Source of the DNA: Proteiniphilum propionicum
GTDB lineage: Bacteria > Bacteroidota > Bacteroidia > Bacteroidales > Dysgonomonadaceae
DNA length: 64,000 bases
Assembly: GCF_022267555.1 (NCBI RefSeq)
Contig: NZ_CP073586.1
Location: 806,001 to 870,000, forward strand
Direction: 5' to 3'
In this document: piece by piece, positions 10,168 through 17,556 of the stretch
How positions within the stretch are numbered: position 1 is the stretch's first letter
How the letters are laid out: each line of letters opens with the position of its first letter
Made by a program: the position numbers and the translations under genes
Notes under the pieces: generated by a model
The model's database searches: none
Told to the model about the DNA's origin: nothing
The model's input: the letters and a program-made list of their open reading frames with translations, nothing else

Positions 10168-10638
10168 ATGACAAAAATCATCAATTACATCTTTATCGCC
10201 TTACTTGGACTGATGCTATCTTGTGCCGGAAACGGAGGACAGGCGACAACTGTAAAATTAATAGAAACAAATATTCCGTAACGTCCTCCCGGGCAAGAGG
10301 ATATGTTCAACTTTGCAGCGCCAAAAATGGATATGGTACGAGTAGGATTCATTGGACTGGGAATGCGTGGTCCGGGAGGCTACAACGTTTTACCCACATT
10401 CCCGGTGTTGAGGTTAAAGCTCTCTGTAATTTACACTCCGAACGCGTTGACAAAGCGCAGAAAATTCTGGGAAAAGCCGGATTTCCCGAAGCTGCTTGTC
10501 AGGCACTCGATATCCATCGTGGTGACAAAATGAATATTCTCGTAGCAATGAGACAAAGACAATTGTTCTTCAGTCGGTTAACCTAATGAAGTCGCAACGA
10601 AACATGATACTGACCGTAAAAAACTATCTGACGAAGAA
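10168..10638 (+). pseudogene. Decayed Gfo/Idh/MocA (GH109-like) lipoprotein gene
   Basis: The frame from ATG 10168 encodes a lipoprotein signal peptide (MTKIINYIFIALLGLMLSCA) and then hits TAA at 10279. The same frame continues with RPPGQEDMFNFAAPKMDMVR and the NAD-binding glycine motif GFIGLGMRG. Near 10380 the homology moves to another frame (RFTHIPGVEVKALCNLH, then ERVDKAQKILGKAGFPEA), which ends at 10586. The rest of the roughly 400-residue protein is missing; what follows to 10638 is unrecognisable. So there is a nonsense codon, a frameshift and a large 3' deletion. The surviving part resembles GH109 alpha-N-acetylgalactosaminidases, which use an NAD-dependent mechanism. The position after susCD fits a lost enzyme of the same utilisation locus. 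Confidence 0.8.
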
Positions 10639-10648
10639 AAAATAAGGA

Positions 10649-11434
10649 TTAAAAACCTCGTTGCCGCATTGCTTCAAACGTGAGCACGGCAGTGGAGACC
10701 GAGACATTCAGCGAATCAATCTTACCGCGCATGGGGATTTTGATTCGCTTTGTCGCATTTTTCAGCCAGAATTGGGTGAGCCCGTCTGCCTCGGTCCCCA
10801 TTATAATAGCTGAAGGTTGTTTAAAGTCTATATTTTGGTAAAAATCAGAAGCCTGTAATTCTGCTGCATAAGAACGGATATTATGCGCCTGCAGCCATGC
10901 AAATGCCTCTTCGGAAGAGCAGGCGGCCGTCTGCACGGTAAAGATGCCCCCCACCCCTGAGCGGATCACATTTGGGTTATACAGATCGGTCTGTGGATCA
11001 CATACAATCACCGCATCAACAGCTGCAGCGTCGGCGGTGCGAAGAACAGCACCCAGGTTGCCTGGCTTCTCAACCGATTCAAGCAGTATAACAAAAGGGT
11101 TGGAGGAGAGATGTATGTCACATAGTCTGTGATGTTTAGGCTTTGCAATTGCCACAATCCCATCGGAATTCTCTCGATATGCTATTTTCCCGAATACCTG
11201 TAGTGATATATCGAAAATATTATTCCCGGGCAACGATTTCAGGATGTCGGGATATTTCGACTTTTCAAACATCTCGTAGCACACGTATACCGACTCTACC
11301 TTATATCCGCTCTGCAAGGCCAGGGAAAGCTCCCTCGCACCTTCAATCACGAACAGCTGTTGCTTTTTTCTCTCGTTGCTCTTCGACAGTTTTACAATGT
11401 TTTTTATCGAAGTATTTTGCAGACTTGTGATCAT
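10649..11434 (-). CDS. SpoU/TrmH-family RNA 2'-O-ribose methyltransferase
   Basis: SAM-dependent RNA methyltransferase of the trefoil-knot SPOUT class, about 261 residues. The N-terminal substrate-binding domain begins ITSLQNTSIKNIVKLSKSNE and contains FVIEGARELSLAL. The knot domain shows LLESVEKPGNLGAVLRTADA, a PNVIRSGVGGIF segment, IIMGTEADGL and the closing IPMRGKIDSLNVSVSTAVLT motif, all hallmarks of the family. I start at ATG 11434; an ATG 12 codons upstream gives an extension without homology. Whether it acts on 23S rRNA or tRNA cannot be decided. Its 3' end converges on the decayed gene to the left. Confidence 0.92.
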   Translation of the reverse strand: MITSLQNTSIKNIVKLSKSNERKKQQLFVIEGARELSLALQSGYKVESVYVCYEMFEKSKYPDILKSLPGNNIFDISLQVFGKIAYRENSDGIVAIAKPKHHRLCDIHLSSNPFVILLESVEKPGNLGAVLRTADAAAVDAVIVCDPQTDLYNPNVIRSGVGGIFTVQTAACSSEEAFAWLQAHNIRSYAAELQASDFYQNIDFKQPSAIIMGTEADGLTQFWLKNATKRIKIPMRGKIDSLNVSVSTAVLTFEAMRQRGF

Positions 11435-11543
11435 TCTCTTATTTTTGTGTGTAGTCCTGAAAATAGACAATCGCCCAAACTTTTTTTATATGGTTCAAAT
11501 AAAGTCCATCACTCTTTCTATTGTTTAGGTATAAATAAAAAAG

Positions 11544-12005
11544 TCAAAGGGCAGACTTATTATCTTTTTTCAGCAGAAATGTATCAATAACCTCCCTGAA
11601 TGATTTTTTTGGCAGAGCACCCATCGCCATCTGAGGTTGCTCTTTCATGGGAATAAAGAGGAAAAGGGGGATGCTCTGCACACCAAAGACAGACGCCAGC
11701 TCTGGCTCTTTGTCCACATTGATTTTATATACATGGATATAGTCGCCATATTCTGCAGCCAACTCTGCAAGTATGGGAGATGTTATCCTGCATGGGCCGC
11801 ACCAGTCGGCATAAAAATCGACTATTGCCGGCTTATCACCCATATATTTCCAGGCTTCTGGATTCTTTTCATAGTCGAAAACTTTTTCCAGAAATGCAGC
11901 CTTTGTCAGTTCTATTGGTTTTACGGTCTTTTTTTCCTGCGGCTTGGCAGCCGATGCCGCAAGCACAATCATAAGTGCTGCGAGGATGGTTGTTATTTTT
12001 TTCAT
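11544..12005 (-). CDS. Secreted thioredoxin-like protein
   Basis: Thiol-disulfide oxidoreductase of the thioredoxin fold, about 153 residues, probably periplasmic. It starts MKKITTILAALMIVLAASAA, a clear signal peptide, then about 40 residues of linker. The active site is WCGPC within VDFYADWCGPCRITSPILAE, followed by the cis-proline segment SIPLFLF. ATG 12005 is preferred to an in-frame ATG 12 codons earlier because it places the signal peptide at the terminus. It appears to be a single gene. Its role is likely reduction of exported or cell-envelope proteins, inferred from family and location. Confidence 0.9.
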   Translation of the reverse strand: MKKITTILAALMIVLAASAAKPQEKKTVKPIELTKAAFLEKVFDYEKNPEAWKYMGDKPAIVDFYADWCGPCRITSPILAELAAEYGDYIHVYKINVDKEPELASVFGVQSIPLFLFIPMKEQPQMAMGALPKKSFREVIDTFLLKKDNKSAL

Positions 12006-12075
12006 TATAATTTCTCTAAAGTGTGATTTCAAAATGCCCACTCATTTCAACAACAAACCATTGAAAAAAGTTTAT

Positions 12076-12141
12076 CGGTAAGGTTTAATAACTCTCATCA
12101 GTTACAATTCGATAAGGTTTAATAACTTTCATCAGCAACAA
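12076..12141. repeat. Two-copy 32-bp tandem repeat between thioredoxin and Nim-like genes
   Basis: Positions 12076-12107 and 12110-12141 are near-identical 32-base units (28 of 32 positions agree) sharing AAGGTTTAATAACT and TCATCAG, with period 34. The pair fills most of the gap between the thioredoxin start and the end of the next gene. Function unknown; it may be a slipped duplication. Confidence 0.75.
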
Positions 12142-12151
12142 ACAGGATAAA

Positions 12152-12655
12152 TTAAAATGACTTCCGGTCTTTATATTTTATCGTGTTTGGGCCCGGCACA
12201 CCGAATTCTCTTGCCGATACATTTTCAAACTCAACCTTCCATATCTTTACATTATTAACAGAAGGTACCGAATAACTGAACTTCCTGCCGGAGTATTGGC
12301 GCATAATAATATCCAGCGCTTTTACTTTCTCATCATACTCTTCTTCGAAAACTACCTTACCTTTACAGATCACACTATAGGAGCGCATCCGGTAACTGCA
12401 AGCCACTTCCTCATTCTGCCACACAAGCGTGGGGTCTGTACAGAAGGTAATGCATACATTTGGATTTTTCTCAATGATAGAGATTGAATGCCCTTCCTGT
12501 GCCGAATGAAGATAAATAATTCCCTCTTCGTAACCGAAGTTCATTGGTAATACATACGGAATTCCGTTTTCATCAGACATCCCCACATAGCACAGCCTGC
12601 ATGCCCTGATCGCATTATCTATGCGTTCTTGCTCTTCAATTGAAATGGTTCTCAT
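12152..12655 (-). CDS. Nim-like pyridoxamine 5'-phosphate oxidase-fold flavoprotein
   Basis: Predicted FMN-binding split-barrel protein of 167 residues. The N-terminal helix (ISIEEQERIDNAI) and the barrel strands CRLCYVGMSDENGIPYVLPM and IIYLHSAQEGHSISIIEKNP match the family that includes NimA nitroimidazole reductases and general stress FMN-binding proteins. It is cytoplasmic, with no signal peptide. Many Bacteroidales carry housekeeping members, so resistance to nitroimidazole should not be inferred. The gene is flanked by a tandem repeat downstream and about 370 bp of non-coding DNA upstream. Confidence 0.85.
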   Translation of the reverse strand: MRTISIEEQERIDNAIRACRLCYVGMSDENGIPYVLPMNFGYEEGIIYLHSAQEGHSISIIEKNPNVCITFCTDPTLVWQNEEVACSYRMRSYSVICKGKVVFEEEYDEKVKALDIIMRQYSGRKFSYSVPSVNNVKIWKVEFENVSAREFGVPGPNTIKYKDRKSF

Positions 12656-13028
12656 ATTGTTGTCTATCTATAACTCTTTTTGGTTTGTTGAGGGGCCATC
12701 CACGGTAAGCATAGGAGTCCCCTTTCCCATCTTTTTTCATATCATAGAACATTTTCTGAGTTTTTCAACTTATCTAATTCTCTCTCTGCAGGTGCTTGCA
12801 GAAGAAGCGGAAATAATTGAGACACTATTTTTATCATGCCGTAGGTTGAAAGCACAAACTAATTACCGAATACCAGCTGTTACGGATTTAAACATGGAAA
12901 CGGCTTACGAAACTGTTGTTCCACTGCTATCAAAAACAGTTATTCTTTTTCCGCAAAGATAAACAAAAAAAGGAAAATCTTCTCCAGATCCTCCCTTTCT
13001 ATATTTTTACCGCCTGTGTTCGGGCCGG
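12656..13028. other. Non-coding gap upstream of Nim-like gene
   Basis: No supported gene. A minus-strand -7-like element (TATCTTTG, read 12961 to 12954) is present without a TTTG at -33. It could serve the Nim-like gene only with a 300-base leader. A short open plus-strand frame at 12621-12962 has no recognisable sequence. Confidence 0.35.
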
Positions 13029-13373
13029 TTATTTTACCTTATCCACTATTGCTTTAAACGCTTCTGGATGATTCATTGCCAAATCGGCAAGAACCTTACG
13101 GTTGATTTCAATCTCATTTTTGTGCAAAGCACCCATAAGGCGGGAATATGACATACCGTTTTCACGGGCTGCCGCATTGATACGCTGTATCCACAAAGCG
13201 CGGAAGTTGCGTTTTTTGTTTTTACGGTCACGATAGGCGTAGGTAAGTCCCTTCTCCCACGTGTTTTTTGCTACGGTCCACACATTTTTGCGGGCACCAA
13301 TGTAGCCTCTTGTTAATTTCAGAACTTTTTTTCTGCGGTTGCGTGAAGCAACATGATTTACTGATCTTGGCAT
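13029..13373 (-). CDS. rplT: 50S ribosomal protein L20
   Basis: Large-subunit protein needed for early 50S assembly, 114 residues, the usual length. The N-terminus [20 protein letters not shown] and the segments [14 protein letters not shown] and [20 protein letters not shown] are characteristic. It follows rpmI by 92 bp on the same strand, the standard rpmI-rplT order. In many bacteria L20 represses its own operon; no control site could be assigned here. Confidence 0.98.
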   Translation of the reverse strand: MPRSVNHVASRNRRKKVLKLTRGYIGARKNVWTVAKNTWEKGLTYAYRDRKNKKRNFRALWIQRINAAARENGMSYSRLMGALHKNEIEINRKVLADLAMNHPEAFKAIVDKVK

Positions 13374-13465
13374 AATGTTACTTGTTTTGAATGTTAGCGT
13401 CTCTGTCCTGCAGAGCTCTTGGGAGCGTACATCCGGTTATTAAATCTCTTTACTGGAAACGTCGG

Positions 13466-13663
13466 TTATTTCAGCCTTAACAGTGTTTTAATACTATTCA
13501 AGTCTGATTTGTGAACAAGTCCCGTATGCGTAAGATTTCTCTTCTGCTTTTTTGTCTTTTTCGTCAGAATGTGACTCTTGTACGCATGTTTCCGTTTGAT
13601 TTTTCCTGTTCCGGTAAGGGCGAACCTCTTTTTAGAACCGGAATTAGTCTTCATTTTTGGCAT
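13466..13663 (-). CDS. rpmI: 50S ribosomal protein L35
   Basis: Small basic large-subunit protein, 65 residues, starting [20 protein letters not shown] and rich in lysine ([20 protein letters not shown]). ATG 13663 is the homologous start; the reading frame is open 23 codons upstream but that part has no homology. It would normally lie directly after infC. Here about 1.4 kb containing an IS30 element separates the two, and rpmI has its own promoter at 13730-13761. Confidence 0.97.
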   Translation of the reverse strand: MPKMKTNSGSKKRFALTGTGKIKRKHAYKSHILTKKTKKQKRNLTHTGLVHKSDLNSIKTLLRLK

Positions 13664-13729
13664 TTTGCTGTTCTCAAATTTGTTATTACTAATATCTTTT
13701 CCCAATCCGCAATACGGCGAAAAAGTTTG

Positions 13730-13761
13730 CAAAAGTAATGATTTTATTTTCTTTAAGCAAA
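13730..13761 (-). promoter_or_regulatory. Bacteroidota-type promoter for rpmI-rplT
   Basis: On the minus strand TTTG (13761-13758) is followed after 20 bases by TACTTTTG (13737-13730). Both match the Bacteroidota consensus TTTG / TAnnTTTG at the expected spacing. Transcription would start near 13723, about 60 bases before rpmI. It sits between the IS30 left end and rpmI, so it is not separated from the genes by the insertion. Confidence 0.75.
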
Positions 13762-13809
13762 CAATTCTTTAATTTTTTACAGATGTAGAGTCAACCAGCA
13801 AGTGCAATA

Positions 13810-14757
13810 TTACATACAATTTTTGTAAAACACATTTTTTGGTGAATTAAAATTCAATTTTTCTCTGGGTCTGTGATTCAGCTTGTACTGAATTTGTTTT
13901 ATATCGTCATCGGAATAATCTTTAAATGAGGCTTTTTTAGGAATATATTGCCTGATTAGTTTATTTGCATTTTCAATGGCTCCTTTTTGCCATGAAGAAT
14001 AAGGGTCGGTAAAGTAAATGGGTACTTCTAATTTTTTTGTTATCTCCCGGTGTGCTGCGAACTCGGATCCGTTGTCCGTTGTAATGGTTTTCAGTATATC
14101 TTTGAAAGGGAGCAATGCCTTGAAGACCTCCTTCACAACACCACCGGAATCTTTTCCTTTGGGCAATTTTCTGATCAAAAGATAATTTGTTTTTCGCTCG
14201 GTTAATGTCAGTATGGCCTCCGAGTGTGTTGCCCCGATGATGGTATCCATTTCAAAATCTCCAAACCTGGTTCCATCTGCTTCTGCAGGTCTTTGACGAA
14301 TACTCACGCGATTGGGAATGTTCTTGACCGATCCTACAGGTCTTTGACGATACTTGAGTCTGTGACGACAATGCTTATACAAATCTCCGCCCTCGTTCTT
14401 ATCCTTACGAATCCATTTATAGATGGTCTCGTGTGAGATATCTATTGACTCATATCTTTTGAAATACCCACTGATTTGTTTGGGAGACCAATCCTGACGA
14501 ACTTGACGAAACACTTTTTGTTTGATCCACTCAGGAGTAGCTCGGTTCCCCGGCAAATGCTCTTTGCGCTCATTGGCCATCTCCTGCGCCAAACGCCATG
14601 AGTAGCCCCCGAACTTATTCTTGTTGCGCCGTACTTCTCTGGATACCGTGGAGGGGCTGACACCGATCTTCTTGGCAATTTCTCTTTGGAAAGCGCCGTT
14701 TTTCATTTCCAAATAAATTGCATACCTTTGCTCTGAAGTTAACTGTTTGTATTTTTT
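13810..14757 (-). CDS. IS30-family transposase
   Basis: DDE recombinase of about 315 residues that moves the surrounding element. The N-terminus MKKYKQLTSEQRYAIYLEMK leads into a helix-turn-helix (REIAKKIGVSPSTVSREVRR), typical of IS30. The catalytic acidic residues are visible in FEMDTIIGATH (D), ITTDNGSEFAAH (D) and WQKGAIENANKLIRQYIPK (E), with the IS30-specific N(K)xxRQYxPK ending. The frame is uninterrupted, so the transposase may be active. I start at ATG 14757; a start 4 codons earlier is possible. Confidence 0.95.
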   Translation of the reverse strand, partial: KKYKQLTSEQRYAIYLEMKNGAFQREIAKKIGVSPSTVSREVRRNKNKFGGYSWRLAQEMANERKEHLPGNRATPEWIKQKVFRQVRQDWSPKQISGYFKRYESIDISHETIYKWIRKDKNEGGDLYKHCRHRLKYRQRPVGSVKNIPNRVSIRQRPAEADGTRFGDFEMDTIIGATHSEAILTLTERKTNYLLIRKLPKGKDSGGVVKEVFKALLPFKDILKTITTDNGSEFAAHREITKKLEVPIYFTDPYSSWQKGAIENANKLIRQYIPKKASFKDYSDDDIKQIQYKLNHRPREKLNFNSPKNVFYKNCM

Positions 14758-14784
14758 CATAAGCAACATAATAGTTAATTTTAG

Positions 14785-14800
14785 GGAGACTTCGGTCTCC
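14785..14800. terminator. UUCG hairpin at IS30 right side
   Basis: GGAGAC-TTCG-GTCTCC is a perfect 6-bp stem with a stable tetraloop, followed on the plus strand by TTTCTT. It lies just upstream of the transposase start. It could block transcription entering the transposase from outside, or act as a plus-strand terminator. Confidence 0.5.
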
Positions 14801-14836
14801 TTTCTTGTTAATTTATGTTGCCGATTGACGCTCTTT

Positions 14837-14853
14837 GGGGGTTTCGCACCCCC
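14837..14853. other. G-rich hairpin inside the IS30 element
   Basis: GGGGGT-TTCGC-ACCCCC forms a 6-bp perfect stem upstream of the transposase. With the UUCG hairpin 40 bases away it makes a structured leader for the transposase mRNA. The function is inferred; no T-run follows. Confidence 0.45.
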
Positions 14854-14992
14854 ATGCCGCTTGGCAAACCCCCGCGGTGTTTTTCATGGCTTGTTTGAGA
14901 AAAACTATGTCAAACTTATTGCGGGTGTTGCACTTCTAAGTTGAACTTAGGAGATCGGGGTACATAACTAATCAGGCCGCCTCAGTGGCCAG

Positions 14993-15089
14993 GATATCCA
15001 GGATAAAGTGCTGAAAACGTTACTCGCAATCAGAAATCACTTGAGAAATTCGCTGAGATATCCAGGATAAAGTGCTGAAAACGTTACTC
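14993..15089. repeat. 33-bp direct repeat duplicating the infC stop region
   Basis: Identical 33-base copies occupy 14993-15025 and 15057-15089, with period 64. On the minus strand each begins with GAGTAA, the last codon and stop of infC, so the second copy is part of the gene and the first is a downstream duplicate. It lies between infC and the IS30 element. Confidence 0.9.
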
Positions 15090-15638
15090 TTCTTTGTTCT
15101 CTTTCTTAAGGGCAGGGGAACCTTTCTTAGGGGTAAGCATGATAGACATACGTTTTCCCTCCATAATAGGCAAATGTTCCACTTTGGCATAATCCTCAAG
15201 GTCGTTTGCGAAACGCAGAAGCAACACTTCACCCTGCTCCTTGAAAAGTATGGAACGCCCTCTGAAAAAAACGTATGCTTTTACTTTTGAGCCTTCGCCC
15301 AGAAAATTCATGGCATGTTTCAGTTTAAAGTTATAGTCGTGATCATCTGTTTGCGGACCAAACCGGATCTCTTTCACAGTAACTTTAACCGCTTTAGCTT
15401 TTTGTTCTTTCAGCTTTTTCTTTTGTTGATACATAAATTTCTGATAATCTATGATCCTGCATACAGGCGGTTTAGCCATGGGAGCAATTTCAACAAGATC
15501 CAATTCTTTTTCTTCGGCAATTCTCATTGCTTCTCTCGTAGAATAAATACCCTCTTCTACATTATCGCCTACTAATCGGACTTCCGGTACCCGGATTCGT
15601 TCATTGATACGGTGCTGGTCTTTTGAGTCTTTTCTCAT
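15084..15638 (-). CDS. infC: Translation initiation factor IF-3
   Basis: Binds the 30S subunit, monitors the start codon and prevents premature 50S joining. The protein has 184 residues. The N-domain runs from [20 protein letters not shown] through [22 protein letters not shown] lysine-rich linker ([19 protein letters not shown]) and the C-domain ([22 protein letters not shown], then GEVLLLRF) follow. It starts with a normal ATG. The upstream gap to thrS contains an IS1182-like element and no promoter match was found between that element and infC. infC may therefore depend on read-through or on a promoter inside the element. Confidence 0.97.
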   Translation of the reverse strand: MRKDSKDQHRINERIRVPEVRLVGDNVEEGIYSTREAMRIAEEKELDLVEIAPMAKPPVCRIIDYQKFMYQQKKKLKEQKAKAVKVTVKEIRFGPQTDDHDYNFKLKHAMNFLGEGSKVKAYVFFRGRSILFKEQGEVLLLRFANDLEDYAKVEHLPIMEGKRMSIMLTPKKGSPALKKENKEE

Positions 15639-15701
15639 TCAGAAACTGTTAATTTTTTCTCTGTGTTGTTGTAATTAATTTTAATTTCGTTGTTAAATCG
15701 A

Positions 15702-17542
15702 TGAGTCCACTTTAAATAGTGGCAATTTTAAGTTTAAAAAAGTAATTCGTTGATTTTTCATTTCCTATTTTTGAGAAGCAAGGAAGTAAAAAATCAAACA
15801 CGATAAAAAGTTTCTCCCTTATGGAGGTCTTTATATAGCGAAAATCGGTTATTAAACCATTTTCATGCGCTCTTTGACTTATTGTTATCAGATAATTTCC
15901 AAGGCGGACATGGTTTATCCATAAACATCTGGCGAAAGTAAATAATTTGTGCCTGAGCAAACCTCTGTATCGTGTTTTGTTGTTCCTCGTATGGAAGCAA
16001 TACTGAAAGATGGTTGCCTCCACGTTGTTTCTTTTCATCTGTTCCTGCCCGGGGATAGCCGCGAGTTCGTGTCTTAGTTCTGCAGTTGCTATCTGTTCGT
16101 TCGTAAAATACCGGTACTTGCTCTTGCCTGTGGTGGCAATCCTCCATTTATCCCCGGTTTTGTATGCAGGGATAATCTCTCCGGTTTCGATATGGGTGAC
16201 AACCAGCTCACCCTCCTTCATCTCCAGGTCATATTTAGATTGTCTCCCTTGTAATCCGCTTGTTATAAGTTCAATTGAGTTCATATCGGCAAACTCCCTG
16301 TTACCAGGGGGATTGATAAGCACCATCGGCATAGACTTTCTCTATTATATCGGTGCTTACCTTCTCCTGGATGTTGGTAACGGCATCCTTCAGGTAGCCA
16401 TTGTCTGCAGCACTTGCCGGTTTCACCTGAACGTTTACGATCAGGTTGGGTTTGTCCTTCTGTTCATCCGTGTCATCACAGGTCTCGGTGATGTTCACAC
16501 TGTAGCCCTTTACCTTCTGGTCTCCTTTTTTTTCGATAATCGGCATCGGGGTCATTGTGGTTTTGAACGCTCCTGGCCGTGATGTCCTCTTTGGGACGAA
16601 GGATAGCCTGTCCCTTGACCACCTCGTATTGCTCGTGGAAGACACGGTGAAGAAGGTCGTAGCCGGTAGTGGTCTCTGCAAGGCGTTTAAGAACCTGATA
16701 AATGAGCCCACCCAGGGAAGAGATTTTCTCGCCGAGAGTTTCACTGTTTAAGCGGTAAACCATATTCTGAGCATCTTCTTCTAAAAAATAGAAGTACCTG
16801 TTTCCTGAGCCTGGGGTTCAAAAGAAGCATCCCCCTATCGCCCAGGTCCTTGATAAACCCGCGGAAAGTGTTGTGAATGATCTCGAAACGGGAGTACCAG
16901 GCGATGTTGCTGCCAATGAGCTTACTGTCCATACGGACAGATTTGCCGGATATCTTGAAGGTGGAGAGTTGGTCGCCAGTGAGCTGCTCGAAGCTCTTTT
17001 CCATCAGGTTTACACCATACCGGTTTTCGTATTCACAAATACGCCTTCTCAGTAAATAATAAGTATCGATAGAGGGTGCAACATCACTCAGGGAGACTAG
17101 ACCCAGGGCTTTACGCACCAGGAGATCGAACTGGCATTTATCGAACAGATCTTCATCGCTACAGCCAAAACCCTCCTTGATGATGGACATTCCGATAATC
17201 ACCCGTATGGAAGCATTGGGAGCGCCCATGTTACCCTGTTTGAAAAGGGGAGCAAATATGGTTTCGTCTATTTGGGAGGTGACGTTTGCATAAAACCGGT
17301 TGTGCCACGCCGCAGGATCATCATATTTTTTTGCCTCACGCTTACCCATTTGGGTGGAAGGTGTGGAAAACATGTCATATTGTGGATTTACAGATGTCTT
17401 CTTGAACATGATTTCTTCTCTTTTAGGTGATGCAAAATACGATTTTTTTATCTGATAACAAGGGATTTTCAGAGCGTTTTATCAACAAAAAACGGAAATA
17501 AAACAACAAAATTAAAGTCAGGGACTTTTTAAAGTGGACTCA
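15702..17542 (-). mobile_element. IS1182-like insertion sequence (inactive) between thrS and infC
   Basis: A 1841-bp element with terminal inverted repeats. Each end, read inward, begins TGAGTCCACTTTAAA, and 18 of the first 19 bases agree. It is bounded by a 5-bp target duplication ATCGA at 15697-15701 and 17543-17547. It carries one transposase gene broken by frameshifts. It landed 14 bp past the thrS stop codon, in the thrS-infC junction, and is oriented with the host genes. Confidence 0.88.
15712..17409 (-). pseudogene. Frameshifted IS1182-like transposase
   Basis: The reading frame is broken into four overlapping pieces that together make one transposase. Residues from 17409 to about 16760 hold the N-terminal DUF772-like domain (FAPLFKQGNMGAPNASIRVI, then IIKEGFGCSDEDLFDKCQFD). 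The next piece (to about 16530) continues SSLGGLIYQVLKRLAETTTG. A third (to about 16315) carries GYSVNITETCDD and EKVYADGAYQSP, the DDE-domain region. The fourth, to 15712, holds the C-terminus (TGDKWRIATTGKSKYRYF and later). Three frameshifts, near 16760, 16530 and 16315, mean it cannot make an active enzyme. Sequencing error could explain one shift but not easily three. Confidence 0.85.
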
Positions 17543-17556
17543 ATCGATATAAATCA

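Larger units (their letters stand above)
13784..14951 (-). mobile_element. IS30-family insertion sequence between infC and rpmI
   Basis: An element of about 1.17 kb holding one intact IS30-type transposase. Imperfect terminal inverted repeats are visible: left 13789-13807 and right 14946-14928 (read in reverse complement). They share TCAAC and AAGTGCAA at the same spacing, 13 of 19 positions. The outer limits are approximate. A 3-bp AGA at 13781-13783 and 14952-14954 could be the target duplication, but that is a weak match. The element interrupts the usual infC-rpmI junction with its transposase in the same direction as the host genes. Confidence 0.8.

Noticed and set aside
12152-12655. Metronidazole-resistance (nim) gene
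   Set aside because: Only the general split-barrel flavoprotein fold can be supported; housekeeping homologues are common, so a resistance role is not claimed.
12621-12962. 113-codon plus-strand frame
   Set aside because: Overlaps the start of the Nim-like gene, has no recognisable sequence, and no ribosome-binding site.
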